Source: Lentinus brumalis (Eukaryota; Basidiomycota; Agaricomycetes; Polyporales; Polyporaceae). Taken from it: DNA of 64,000 nt. How positions within the stretch are numbered: position 1 is the first letter of the stretch; every line of letters starts with the position of its first letter. This document shows positions 10,613 through 22,483 of this stretch, piece by piece. The notes below the pieces were generated by a model that saw only the letters and a program-made list of their open reading frames with translations, had not been told where the DNA came from and did not search any database. Where the stretch lies: the NCBI GenBank assembly GCA_001792895.1, contig MARA01000027.1:434001-498000 (forward strand). The letters run 5' to 3'. The position numbers were made by a program, and so were the translations under genes.

Positions 10613-13058
10613 TCACACCATCCCCGCAAGCTGCGTCCTCGTCCCCAGCTCCGTGATAGACTGCGAGTCGTCGTGCAGACCCCACATGAGCGCGACGCCC
10701 CGCTCATCAAACAGCGTACGGCGCGCCTTGCTCTTCGACCGTGCAGAGCGCACCATGCGCGTGTACTTGTCCCTCGGAAAGGCGTACACCATCGGCATCG
10801 GGTCGTCGTCGAGCCCGAGCCCGAGCTCGACCATCGACTGGCTCAGGTCAGGCGACGCAAAGCGCAGGGGCGAGAGCGAGCGTTCTGGGGGCGAGGGGTA
10901 GTCTTGTGGGTACGGTGCGGGCGATTGGAAGGGGTACGGAGAGGCGCGCGAGGGAGACAGCGGAGAGACAGGTGACGGAGGAAATGATGGGGAGAGTGGG
11001 GATGGTGGCAGGGAGTAGCCGTCGGAGGATGGTGATGCGAGGTGGAAAGCGCGCGCTGTCGGTGACGGGGGTTCGGACACGGAGATCTGGAGGGGAAGGG
11101 GAGGCGTGATGGCGAGCCGTTCTGCGACTGTTCGCAGCTCCGATGGGGGCTGAACGGCTTTCTCCATGATCCCGTACTCTCTGCAGACGTCCGGGTGGCT
11201 GATGCGAGGCGCGCGGAGGAGATATGGCTCGGAGAGGCTTACGACGATGTCGTGCGACGGGAGAAGATCCACGGACTTGCGCGCTAGGGAGTCGTGTGGC
11301 CGATCGACGTGCAGGGAGGAATCGAAGTGCGGGTAGGTCAGGAAGGGGATGGGCTTATGCTCGACCTGAACGACGTCCCGGAGAGCGATGGAGGTGTTGG
11401 GTGTATATGCAGAGGTCATGCGCGGACCTGGCTCATTCCTTAGCCCGCCGCGCGCGTTGACCCTGCAGGACAGTCAGCGAGAGAACTGGAGCAGACATGT
11501 CAACCAGCTCACATGGCCAAGTATGAGTTGATGTACACTGAGAGGCGACGAATCAGTAGGAGGGCGCTGCACAAGAAGAGCCAACTCACGCTTGATGACG
11601 ATGAATTCGATGGCAACAGAAATGAATGTATTGGGATAAGCAACCATCTGCGACAAGGTTAGCGTCGTGTACTTCGGCATTGCAGAAGGTAGACACACCA
11701 TGGAGATTGCAACAAGGGAGCAGAAGCTGTTTCGTGTCAGCAACGACGATCAGTTTGATGCTCATAATCAGACTCACCAGCAGATGATGCCGGTATTGAG
11801 CGTGTATACCATGAGCGTCCGTATCGGGCCGTTCATACTGCAGGAGGCTCAGCATGGGAGCTCGCATTAGACAGCGACAGAGTCACTCACGCGCCGGAGT
11901 CAGTGCGGCATCTGGACAGGAAGTAACACAGGGAGCCAGCAATGAATGTGTCGATGACAGTAGAGAAGCAGAAGGGGACGTATGTAGCCCACTAGGTCCC
12001 TAGTGAGCGTCTGCGATCTTCGGCAGCGTTAACAGGGCAGACGTACGGGAGCGTGGGATAGCCGATCGAAAGAGTCGAGGCGGAATCTATCGAAAACGTC
12101 CTCAGTATTGGCGCGGCTGATCGCGACGGATGCGCTCACGTCTCGAAACACATTACTAGTGGACAATGCATCAGCTGAAGAACACGGCAGCGTCCGAAGG
12201 AGATCAAACTCACCGATGACAATCCCGTATCCAATGACGACAAGTGCGCTCTGGGTGCCGCTTGTGAGTGTACATCCAAGTCATAGAAAGAGGCTACTCA
12301 CAACGAACCACGGAACTAGTCTGCACATCAGCCATCGCGAGGCGCTCGCGGACATGGTCAGTTTCTGCTCGCTCCACCGACGGTCCTCCTTTCCGAATGG
12401 CTTGACATGGTTGTCAATGGCGAGAACTGCGCCCACGTCAGACAGTGAATCGGCTTGAGACGCGATTGACTTACGCGTCCATAGGCGCAGAGTGTAGAGA
12501 CTGTTCGCGGGTGCTCAGTCGTAGCCGCGAGTGTGGTAGACGGAGACTTACGTGTGAACGGAGACGACGACAAGGCCCTGGACATCGCAAGTTAATTATA
12601 GTACACAAGGCGCGATCGTGATACTCACGTCGACCACTGTGCGGATCTGTAGAAAGGAGTCAGGGATGTCAACAGTGGGGGTGGACGAGTAACGCACCTT
12701 GAAACTCCAGATGATATGCGAAAGAGCGGAAGGGTCATCGTAGCTGATGACAAGATAGTAGTACACGAAGTGCGCGCAAAGCGCGAGGTGGAGCGCGTCG
12801 AGGAAGCTGAGAAGAATCTGAGCGCAAGCCTTGGGACAGAAGGATTGCAACGTACGAGAGCCAGCACACTGCCAATTTCCTCCACACCCTGTCCGCTGGA
12901 TACTGCGTGAAGTAGACGAACGCTTGCAGCATCGTGACCCCGAACAGCCTGAGATGGTCGTTAGCGAAGCGGCCGCTTGAGCCTGAGTCTAACACATACA
13001 CGGCTGAAGCCAACAGGCCGATGAAGAGAGCGCCGTATGTGCTGTTCAGGTCCACCAT
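10613..13058 (-). CDS. DUF6534 multi-pass membrane protein with long Pro/Ser tail
   Basis: Membrane protein of the DUF6534 family, abundant in Agaricomycetes and functionally uncharacterised. The start MVDLNSTYGALFIGLLA and the segments FGVTMLQAFVYFTQYP, LDALHLALCAHFVYYYLV and YINSYLAM followed by VNARGGLRN are family hallmarks. I read about a dozen short exons with GT-AG introns and around seven hydrophobic segments. The last exon, from about 11460, continues in frame into a 270-residue tail rich in Pro and Ser (LPPSPLSPSFPPSPVSP) ending at 10613. DUF6534 proteins usually have a short cytoplasmic tail, so this one is long. The internal splice sites around 12250-12600 are the least certain part. 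Receptor or transporter roles have been speculated for such folds; nothing here decides. Confidence 0.75.
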
Positions 13059-14988
13059 GACTCGAAGCTGTTCCAACCTTGGTCCGGGGAGAGAGATGAT
13101 GGGGGTAGGGTGGAGAGCAGGGGGCGGGCGGGGAGGGCGCGAAGGGAGGTTGAGGGACAGCGGACGGGTGGCAAGGCATGGTGGAAGCTCGCTGGGAGGC
13201 GTGGCGGGGATCCGTGCTCGCCACCACGACAGCGGCGACGGGACGGGAAACGGCACTGCCGCGCACGGCGCAAATTGCGGGCCAGCGGTGACAGCGACAG
13301 AGCTCCGCGCTTCCGTCTGCAGCACCAACGCTGTATTCCGCCCAAACCGGGAAAGTGCATGGCTTGCCGCTCGCCTCTGCTCGAGTTCGGGAGCATCTCT
13401 GGCAACCGCAGTCGCGACCGAAGCGTGAAGCCTGCGAAAGCCTCATCTCGCGGGATCCCTGATGTCGAAGCGTCGGGGGGCGTATGAAAGGGCGCATGAA
13501 CATCCAGGAGACCGCACCAGGTTCTGTGGGACGATCTACCGGGAGAAGGTCGGAGTTTTGGCTCAAGGTTCCCGTCCTACGCATTACGTGGTCAGATGAA
13601 TGTGAGCTTCCACAGCATCCGCTTCAGAAACGCACCCGTTGAGCGGTTCATTTTCCGCTTGCGACAGGTGGTATGCCACTGTTATCGCTTCCCGTCTTGG
13701 CCGCATCACTGTCTATGACCATAAAGGGTCACCATTCCTTGTCGCAGCGGCGGCAGCGTATGCGGTTGTATGCGCGTCATATCTGCAGTAGGCAGAAGGT
13801 TCAAACGATGTCAGAGCATCCGGAGGCATGACTTACCTTCGGATGCTTCAGCATTGCGGATATGTCATGAATCGTGTTCGCCACGGTTGCGAATTTGTAT
13901 GTCAAGACAGGCATGGCGGTCCTAAGAAGACATTCTGCGTGAGACATAACAGCAAGCAAGCTGCTACATACTTATGACAGTCAGCTGCTCGCTGTATGCA
14001 GTGGCTTTCTGTCGCCTTGAAGGTTAGTCGAATTGCCTGTTCTGTGGGGCGTCCGCGTCTTCTAAATTGCCACTAAGTTGTGCTGCTAGACCATGTATGC
14101 GCTCAGCTGGACGCTTACTCACATCAACTGGCATAATTCTGGAGTCGCTTTTGAGATGATGGTGGTACGAAAGCAAGAAGGTCGAGCCGCGTCTGATGCT
14201 GGTGACGTAACGACGTTCTCCTCCGTAAATGGTATCGGCCAGAAATGGTATCTCAAGCGCCCATACATCTCTCCGCCTCTGCCCAGCCCTCCCGCGCTGT
14301 AAGAGCATAGAATCCCGCGATGGACGTTTGATCACACCTTCTGTAGCCGTTACCTGCCCTCTCGTGCAGCATATTCTACCTTGTTTCGTCGTGCGCAACA
14401 CGCTCGGTCTCAACGGTGCTTCTGTGAAGGTAAATGCAATAAATGGGAGTACGGTGCTTGGGAAGACGATTTGACGGGACTTACCTCTTTTCACAGCTCG
14501 AAATCAGTCGGATGATACATGAATTACTCGCCATCATACCTCAGCGTCATCAAGCCCGGCTCTCCAAGCCGCCTCCAGAGCTCCGCCCAGCCCTGAAGAC
14601 AGCCGGCTTTGGAAGCCCGACGGCCCGAAGCCGAGCTTGGCACATCACTAGTACCAGCTCAATAGTCCTACCCAAGCTGAATCTCTCTTCATATACAAGA
14701 ACAGGTCGGCGGCGGCGGTAACTGCACTTTAAAATATGCCCCTCGGCCCTGCGATATCACGACTCCTTGCCTCATGAGGCTGGCCGCGGTGACCAAGCCG
14801 TTCGACAACCTGAACAATTGGGGCAGGTGTTATACCGAAGATGAAGTATGGTTGCGCATCGTTAACCACATAGTGGTCATCGAGCTTTCGTAACCTCGCC
14901 GCTTCTCGCCGAGTGCGCCTTCGATGACTCAGCCAGTCTACCACTACGATTTGACTCATCACAGAGATACCCGAGACCATGCCTGACC
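13059..14988. other. Long intergenic region with a possible gene relic
   Basis: Lies between divergent genes, so it should hold both promoters. On the minus strand, 13914-13837 reads MPVLTYKFATVANTIHDISA and ends at a GTAAGT donor. After a CTGCAG acceptor at 13783, a frame reading AITVAYHLSQAENEPLNG runs to a stop at 13584, interrupted by one TAG. The two pieces do not join in phase, so I treat this as a possible relic. Confidence 0.3.
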
Positions 14989-17314
14989 ATGCCAGCTGGC
15001 ACCTCAACGTCAACCTCGATGGTCGATCCTCTCTTGCTCCTCAGTGCAATTGTCATGGCTGTCGCAATAGGCTCGCACCTGCACGCGACCTGGAGTCCGA
15101 GTCCCCGTATCGAATGGGGTCCGTGCGACGCATCCATCACGAACGACACATCCCTCGCATGCGGTTTCTTTGAAGTACCACTAGACTACCATGACGCATC
15201 TGCAGGCAGAGCTCGACTTGCAGTCGTGAAGGCCAGCGCGACCGGAGAGCGTCGCGGTTCGCTCTTCTTCAACCCAGGTTCGCCGCGCTCTCCCAGCCTA
15301 CTCTACAGCGTGCTGCTCACAGTGGGTTACTACAGGAGGACCCGGCCTCTCAGGAATCCAGAGGCTCGCTCAGAACAAGGATGCGCTCGTAGCCATGAGC
15401 GGCGGTGTGTACGACGTCGTGAGCTGGGACTTGCGTGGAGTCGGCAATCTCACCATGTAAGTTTCCCCGTTCTAACTATCTGCATGGCCTCGTTCCCTGA
15501 CATCATCTTGCAAAGTCCAGGAGAAATTCGCTGCTTCGACGGCCTGCAGGAGTATAACGCCTTCTTCAACGGCACGATCGAGTTCAGCGGTATCGATGAG
15601 CTCGGCGCCTTCACCAACCCCGTCGATATCCAGCACTTACTCGACCAGGCGGCTGACATGCAGAAGAAATACGATGAAGTCGCTAAGAAATGCCTGTTGT
15701 CTCCCAGCGGAAGGTATCTCAAGTACATCGGGGCGGCTGCCGCGGTCCGCGACATGGTGTCCCTTGCGGACGCGCTCGACGGACCGGGTGCCCCAGTGAA
15801 CTATGTTGGAGTGTCGTATGGCACGTTGATCGGGTCATGGTTGATTAACAGTTAGTGTCAAGTTGCACATGAGGTCTCGCTGTTGATCCCCTTTGACCAC
15901 AGTGTTTCCTGAGGTATGATGCCTCGACGTACGCTCGAGCCCGTACTCACAGAACACCACCTGTCAGCGTGTCGGACGGGTCGTCCTTGACAGCATTCTC
16001 GAGCCGACCTTCTTCGCTACTCAAGAAGTGTCCACTGTTCGTGTCTTTGCTTCTGTTGCTCCCTCTGCAATATCTGAGTCGCTTGTTACTCGCACAGCAC
16101 TGGGTTCCCCACCAGTTCGTCCTCGCCCATACCGTCTACCAGGGCTTCGTCACAGGATGCGCGCTCGCTGGGCCAGATGGGTGCGCCGCAGCCTCAGAAG
16201 GGGACGGCCCAGCCGATATCGACGCCAAGATTCAACACATCCTCAAGGCTCTCTACGAAGCCTCAACGAGTAATGCATCCACTCAGATGACATCCGGCCA
16301 GCTCCGCAGTAAGCATCGCTCTGGTTCTGTACAAGGCCCAGGTGACTAATCATCGACTCCTCGCAGATACACTCTACAGCCTCATGGGCACTCCGGCTCA
16401 GTGGTCGACGTTCATGAACGAAGTCTATCCTCAGCTGGCAGCAAGCGCCAATAATACCTCGCCCCAGAAGAAGACCGCGCTCAGTCATCCGTGCGTCTGA
16501 TCCTCCTCACCCTGATGTTCGAGAGCTCATATGCCCTCTCCCAGCCTTCTGAAGCGCGCGACAACGCCAGCACCCACATACTCATTCCCGGCCATCTTGT
16601 GCGCCGACAGCGCGGACGAACACGGCACGAACATGACAGACGTCTTCACCTCGGTCATCGCGGCTACCCAGAACGTCTCGCATATGTGTATGTCCTCGCA
16701 TTCGCGACAAGCGTACCACTGCTCATGCTTGAGCGGATAGTCGCGGCCGCATGGCCTTATGTTCCTCACCAGTGCTTACACTGGCCCGTCCGGGCAGTTG
16801 AGCGGTACCAGGGTCCGTTCGACAAGAAGCCCACACATCCGGTGCTGATCTCAGCCAACACGGTGCTTAGTATCCCACTCTCAAATACTTTCCATCGCTA
16901 ACGTGAATTTCTCGTCTGTAGTATGATCCCGTCACTCCGCTCTCTGGCGCCGAGAAGCTTGCAAGTCTTCTAGGGCAGAATGCCGTCCTGGTGCACAAGG
17001 ACGGTTTTGGGGTGCGTGGAGTCCTCAAACCTTCGTGAATGGATGCCTGACCGTGATTAGCACACAATGTTCGTCGAGCCGTCCTCTTGCATGAGTGCCG
17101 TTTACCGCGCGTACATCGTTAACGGAACGGTGAGGTTTCTCTCCTGTGCCCTGATGGAGCGACAAAGCTGAGTTGTCTCGTCTCGCAGCTCCCAGCGAAG
17201 AATACCGTGTGTGAGATCGATGCCAACTTCGAGGTGTTCAAGGGCGTGTCTACGAGTGATATCGTGGCGAGCCTGCAGAGAACCACTGACATCCAGATGA
17301 AGGCACGCAGCTGA
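14989..17314 (+). CDS. TAP-like secreted/membrane serine hydrolase (peptidase S33-like)
   Basis: Alpha/beta-hydrolase related to tripeptidyl aminopeptidases, probably cleaving small peptides or esters outside the cell. An N-terminal hydrophobic segment (VDPLLLLSAIVMAVAIG) is a signal peptide or anchor; translation could also start at the second Met. FFNPG joins across an intron (15278-15341 approximately) to GPGLSGIQ, the oxyanion region. The nucleophile elbow is GVSYG (Ser near 15815). The C-terminal TAP-like domain has WPVRAVERYQGPF, then YDPVTPLSG (catalytic Asp region) and GFG-HTMF with the catalytic His across an intron near 17060. The protein ends DIVASLQRTTDIQMKARS with the stop at 17312-17314. 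About nine short introns interrupt it; two donors (GTTCGC and a site near 16490) are non-canonical, so exon edges there are tentative. Confidence 0.8.
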
Positions 17315-17458
17315 AGACATTGCGCCCACTCAATCCCGTTCTCGCGTGTGCTTATAGGCATACGATCATAAGCTATGTATTGCTCATTACAACTATTCAT
17401 GATATATAGTAAGAAGGTCATGTCTGGTCCACCTCTACCACCTCTCCAAGCTCATCGC

Positions 17459-18552
17459 TCAAACACGGCCGAGCGGAGGGATAGAAGTTGCCGCGGGGCG
17501 CACCACGTCGACGGTCGTGGGCAGCGCAGGCACAGCGCGACGCGCATCCGCATGCACATCAGCGGCGCCCTCGCACCCCGCCGCGACCTCCGCGCGCCTC
17601 TCCAGCTCGACCTCGGCGGCGACGCCATCGTCACCCGCGTGCACCTCCGGCTCGACCTCGAGCTCCGCATCCTGCACTTTGGGCTCTACCTCTACCTCGG
17701 CGTCGACTCCGTGCGCGTCTGCGTGCACCTCCGGCTCGACCTCAAGCTCGAGGTCCGACTCGGAGCGCTCGGCGACGGCGACGGTGGTGGGTGCTGAGGC
17801 GGACGCGGAGGAGGCGAGTGCCGCGACGGACGACGTCACAGCCGCAGTGGGCGCGGCCGAGAGAGAGGTGACTGCCGCGGTTTCGCCAACCACGGTCTCC
17901 AAAGAGCTGGCGGTCCCCACCGCGGGCGTGGCTAGCGAGGTGGGGAGGGTGCTGACGGCGGCGGTGCTGGTCTGGACGGCGGACGTGTCGATCTCCTTGT
18001 ACAAGGAGGTGACGCTGCTTAAGGCGGAGGGCTGGGGGGCGACCTTCGCGTATGCGCTAGACTCCGCGGCAGCCTCGCCCAACGTGCTCGACTCGGCTGC
18101 AGCGCTGCTCAGCACGCTCGTCTCGACTGCGCGCGAGCTGTGCTGGTACACCGAGGAAGGGACGTCCCGGGCGGCGAGCGTCGACGTCGTGGAGATCGTC
18201 GGAAGCGTGACGTCGCTCGAGGGGTTGGGGACAGTCTCGATCTTCGCCACGCTGGAAGAGGGCTTCGGCACAGTCTGGGTGGTCCACTCGCCAACGACAG
18301 AGGTGGAGATAGTCTCAGCCTTCACATCGGGGGCGGATGTCGGGACCGTAGGGACCGTCGCATTGGTGGGAGCAGATTGGGCAGGGAGCTTGGCGACGTC
18401 GGACGTGGAGGCGACGGCGGGCAGGGTGCTGTTGAGGGGCGCGGCGGCAGCTGTCCGAAGACGTGAGCACAACGTTCATCGAGTCGACTCCTGCAAGGAC
18501 ACGTACCTCCGGCGACGAAGAGGGCGGCGAGGACAAAGTTGAGGTGCATCAT
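17459..18552 (-). CDS. Secreted Ser/Thr/Ala-rich protein C
   Basis: Predicted 345-residue secreted protein of unknown function. Exon 1 (18552-18507) encodes MMHLNFVLAALFVAG; a phase-1 intron (18506-18451, GTACGT donor, GGACAG acceptor) follows, and exon 2 (18450-17459) reads AAAAPLNSTLPAVASTS. The signal peptide and intron position nearly copy repeat protein B (LFNFVLAALLAG, then PLN). The mature chain is Ser/Thr/Ala/Val-rich without the STGVVSSFTS array, then switches to an acidic repeat with two EVEPEVHA units near 17680-17800, and ends basic. The opposite strand is open over most of this length because of the GC-rich codon bias; I take the minus strand because of the signal peptide and intron. 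Confidence 0.75.
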
Positions 18553-19658
18553 CGTGAACGGTTGCAGCGAGATAGGTTGGCGGAGTGTGAACAAAGGAAG
18601 GAATGTCGCGTGCAGGAAAGGCTACGCGAGCACAAGGAAGATGTGGGGAGTGAAGTTGGTGGTAGACGGCGGGACACTACTCAACGTGCCTCCTTATATC
18701 TGTTTCGCGAAGGACGCTGGGTGTACCGCGAGCACCCCGTTTCAGGGAAGTAGACTCGTTCAGCCTGCGCATCCCGACTGCCGACTTCCGAGTCCCGCCA
18801 GACAAGCTGTTTGTGGAGCGGACGCGTTCGCGAAGCGGGCCGCCCATCTGGCGGGGTAGCGGTTCGTTACCGGTCACCTTCGGGGTCTTCTCGCGCCACC
18901 ACTGCGTCAGAGAAGTGTTCGCGTGCGCGCATATGGTGTCGCGGATTGCACAGCATGCGCTGGCGACTGTAAGCGATCCCCGGAAAATTGAAGATCGTTC
19001 GGCGGCGACCCTCGTTGTTGTGACGGTCGTTAATTCAGTGTTTTCGGGTGACACTGGCTGCGATTCCATGTGGGGACGGATGCGACGAATGCCCCGGGCG
19101 GTACTGAGGTTCGACCCAGTCGGCAGGATGTATGATACTTATAGCTTTGCGTATTTCGAGGTGGAAGAGGTGAGAGAAAGACAGCTCGATATCACGAAGG
19201 TACCTTTTCAATTTGGCGTCGCGTGGAAGATGTGTAGGTTATGGGTTCTATGAGAGAGCAGGGTCGATTATGGCGCGAGTCCAGCGCCCGGATGGTCAGA
19301 CAAGTAGATGATGCTCATCACAAGTACACGCGTTGATGACGGACTCTACCCCATGTCTGTTACTTGCGGGGCCGTCCTGGTAATTCGCTCCCTGATAAGG
19401 GTTGAGAGGGTTTCCTGGATGCGACCAACACGGGCCACTCACCAGCGACGCGAGCAGAAGTGGACTTGAAGTCTCCAACCCTGATAGTCGCTAGTGAAAC
19501 CTTTCAATCAACAACTCAGACAGTGGCCGGTCTCCGCCCATACGATGTGTGTGCCATGCCTGAATGCAATATGCGGCGCTTGTGCAAGGTCTAGGTGGGC
19601 CAGCGGTCTTCGACGGGCAAGGGCCACCGTGTCATCGTTTCCCTGTGGTCGGTAAAGC
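18553..19658. other. Intergenic between secreted protein C and the HET gene
   Basis: A TATAAGGAGG sequence on the minus strand near 18698 is a plausible TATA box for secreted protein C. The remainder has only short frames without family motifs. Confidence 0.4.
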
Positions 19659-21830
19659 TCAGCCGCCTGCAGAGATCATCGCGATACCCGAATTGTACCC
19701 ACCTCGAACTTGTTGATGTACTGCTGCAAGCATCGAACGGACGAGGCTCGACCTCCGCGAGGTCGGATTTGCATCACCTTTGAGGAACCTGTCCGCGCGC
19801 GAAGCCCGCTCAGGGTTGTCGGGAGCATGTTCCGTCGCAGGCTGCTCCTCTACCTCAATGTCCACCGCAAACAACCCGCCGCCGCCGCCCGCCTCAGCGC
19901 CTGTCGTGCGAGAGCGCACATCCCACTGGCTGAACGTGAGTGTGAGCGTCCTGCCAGCGAACGGGAACACCATCTGCCGCCCCGTGCGACCAAGCTGCGG
20001 GTCAAGCGCGGTCCACTGGTCGAGGTGCACCTCCCTGCACCAATAGCACCGACGGCCACTGACTACGGCTCCCCCAGACGACCCTCTTGTGTTCCAGGAC
20101 GCGTCGACTGTGGCCCATATGTGACGGAGGGGCTGGCGCGGGCTAGACTCGTCCCTGCCGGCATTCGGGAGAGAGACGGCGGGGCGAAGGCAGCACGCGA
20201 CGCGGAGGCTGAAGGCCGCCTTCGTGCGCTCGTGCGTGAACATCACTTCGAGGGCCCCGTGTGGGAGGACGGACAGCCCTCCCTGCTGGGACTCGGAGAG
20301 CGGGCGGTCAGGAGTGAACCCGAGTCGGCCCAGCCGAGCGAGCATATACGGAGGGAAGAATAGTCTGCAGGGCGCAAGCAGCGACCGTGACGCGACTGGG
20401 GTTGATATACCGTGCAAGTCGCCGAAGCCGAATGAGTGCGTGTGATACACAATATAGATAACCTGCCAGCTGAGTACGAAGTGTCGCTCTCGCTTTTGGA
20501 CAGGCTGCTCGTAGTGCGCGGAGAGGTGGATGCGGACGTAGCGCGCCGAGCCGTAGAGCGGGTACGGCCGCCCAATGTCATTGTACACGGTGTGCACACC
20601 GACCCGATAGAGCGACATGCCGCCCACGTTCTCCTGCTCGTGCAACAGCAGCCCGATCACGCAGCCCTCAGAGCCTTGGCATGCCAGGACAGCTACGGCG
20701 ATCGAGGTGTCGTCGTCCGAGATACGGATGACGGGTAGGCGGGCGCGGACGCCGTAGCTTGTGACTGCGAACTCGGGGACTTCGTGCGGAGGGGAGAGGA
20801 CTGCTTCGAGTGCGGATGCGGTGGGCTGTGTCATGTTCAGCGCTGCGAGGCTGATCTGAGCGGCGACACCGAGCTGGCGAACTGACATCGACTGCACCTC
20901 ACGAGACCCGTGGAAGGCCTGTGGGGCGGGTGCGAAGAGGACTTGGGTCGCGGGATCCGTCTCCGCGTGGACGGCCTTGCGTGGATAGTTCGTCCATGGG
21001 GCGTGCGCATGCAGGTCTGCGGTGGAGACTGATTGTCCAAGTCTCCACACGAACAGCGTATGGTCCGGCGACTGCTTCATGATCTCCTCCTGGAGACGCC
21101 GGAACGCCCTTCGTCCCTCGCCGTACATGATGGGTATGTTGACGCCGAAGATGCCCATGAGCGAGTACGCCTCATCCTCGATCCTCCTCGTCTCCCGCTG
21201 GGACGCCCAGGACAGACGCTTCGCGGCGGAGATTGAGGAGAGCGGCACTGAGGACAAGAGAACGCCGATGTCGATGCCCGTCACCTCCCGGACAAGGCCC
21301 GGCGCAGCGCACTTGCTACATAGCGGCATCCAGTTCTGCGACAGGAAGACGACGTCGATCGGCGCAATGAGCTCTTGAAGCGTCCACCCTCGGGTGAACC
21401 ACCTGCTCTGACGGAACGCGGACCCGATACGCTCGGGGTCGTCATCGTCCGGGACGTCCTCCAGGAAGGCATAGCACACGTCCGCGTTTGCATAGTAGGT
21501 GAACATGGAGTTAATGGCCTCCGAGAGCTCGGCACTGCTCGACTTGTCGATGCAGCAGGTGTCGACCCACACCCATTCGTATCCAGCGGCCTCGGCGTAG
21601 ATGCAGAAGTTGCGGACCTTTGCGTCGGCGTGGGAGCGAGGGTTGTCGCCCGCGGCGGATGCTGAGTTTGGCGTCGGGTGTGAGAAGCGGCTGCAGCGAC
21701 GATGAAGCTCCTGTATGTCCTGGAAGGACTGCTCGGATGGGCCCCATACGTGCGACAGGATGGCGTAGACGATGCCTTCAGAGCTGCTGTGATACACAAG
21801 CTCGGCGCGATCGGTTCTCAAGAACCACAT
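19659..21830 (-). CDS. HET domain protein (heterokaryon-incompatibility type)
   Basis: Cytosolic protein with an N-terminal HET domain, a TIR-like fold linked in ascomycetes to allorecognition cell death. A single exon encodes about 720 residues. MWFLRTDRAELVYHSS is the usual HET start, so I use the ATG at 21830; an in-frame codon at 21863 would add 11 residues. Motifs in order are AILSHVWGPSEQSFQDIQ, VWVDTCCIDKSSSAELSEA, SRWFTRGWTLQELIAP and EDEAYSLMGIFGVNIPIMYG, all diagnostic. The C-terminal half has no domain I recognise. Basidiomycete genomes carry many such genes and most have no tested role. No partner gene is obvious beside it. Confidence 0.88.
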   Translation of the reverse strand: MWFLRTDRAELVYHSSSEGIVYAILSHVWGPSEQSFQDIQELHRRCSRFSHPTPNSASAAGDNPRSHADAKVRNFCIYAEAAGYEWVWVDTCCIDKSSSAELSEAINSMFTYYANADVCYAFLEDVPDDDDPERIGSAFRQSRWFTRGWTLQELIAPIDVVFLSQNWMPLCSKCAAPGLVREVTGIDIGVLLSSVPLSSISAAKRLSWASQRETRRIEDEAYSLMGIFGVNIPIMYGEGRRAFRRLQEEIMKQSPDHTLFVWRLGQSVSTADLHAHAPWTNYPRKAVHAETDPATQVLFAPAPQAFHGSREVQSMSVRQLGVAAQISLAALNMTQPTASALEAVLSPPHEVPEFAVTSYGVRARLPVIRISDDDTSIAVAVLACQGSEGCVIGLLLHEQENVGGMSLYRVGVHTVYNDIGRPYPLYGSARYVRIHLSAHYEQPVQKRERHFVLSWQVIYIVYHTHSFGFGDLHGISTPVASRSLLAPCRLFFPPYMLARLGRLGFTPDRPLSESQQGGLSVLPHGALEVMFTHERTKAAFSLRVACCLRPAVSLPNAGRDESSPRQPLRHIWATVDASWNTRGSSGGAVVSGRRCYWCREVHLDQWTALDPQLGRTGRQMVFPFAGRTLTLTFSQWDVRSRTTGAEAGGGGGLFAVDIEVEEQPATEHAPDNPERASRADRFLKGDANPTSRRSSLVRSMLAAVHQQVRGGYNSGIAMISAGG

Positions 21831-22483
21831 CCTGGGGGCAAGATCAGCACCAAATATCGCCACAGTTTTGTGGGAAACTGAGACTCACTGCCTCTTACTT
21901 CAATTCGGACGATGTTTACCGAGCCATGCCTACTTCAGGTTCCTGGCGGGAGGACTCTGATGACTGAGTCTGGGACGCCGTCGTCGTGGCACAAAGCCAA
22001 CCTGTATAAGTAAGAACAATCAATGTTGACTCCGATGAGGCGTTGCAAATATCAGAATGCCGTAGTCAGTTGACAGATTGCCACTGGCTACCGGCCGAGC
22101 TCGTGGGTTCCCGCACGTACCTCCCGGTCTTTATGCCAAGCAATGCTCTCTACATGCCTATTATCACTCCTCCGGATCTTTGTCGGATTCGCCGACAGTA
22201 GCAGACCAGATCATGGAGGTAGAATGGATTGAGCTCAAGGAGGTTCAAGCTCAAGGTCCGCGACCTTGAAGCGTTTGAACCTGTGTTATGATTACTTATT
22301 GCCAACAGTCCTGGTTCAATTGCCTGGTTCGATTGGTGCAGCTGGTTCACCTTCTGATGATGGGTCCAATCGGAATGGTCGCATTCGGCGCCTGGGCGTT
22401 CCGTTTGCAGCCGTTGCGCCAACGCGAACTCAGACAGCTTGCACTTGGCTTGCACCTGCACTTGCACCCTCTCCGCTACGACC
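21831..22483. other. Intergenic, divergent promoters of HET gene and QCR6
   Basis: No coding exon is supported. It separates two divergently transcribed genes. Confidence 0.4.

Noticed and set aside
4900..13058. Biosynthetic gene cluster around the A-T-R reductase
   Set aside because: Neighbours are repeat proteins, a tRNA and a DUF6534 protein; no tailoring enzyme, regulator or transporter is adjacent.
14024..14494. 156-codon minus-strand frame
   Set aside because: No ATG-proximal features, introns or family resemblance.
17517..18542. 341-codon plus-strand frame over secreted protein C
   Set aside because: GC-rich codon bias keeps the opposite strand open. No domain or signal is visible, whereas the minus strand matches the secreted family.
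19710..20363. 217-codon plus-strand frame inside the HET gene
   Set aside because: Shadow of the HET coding strand; composition is Arg/Ala-rich nonsense without motifs.
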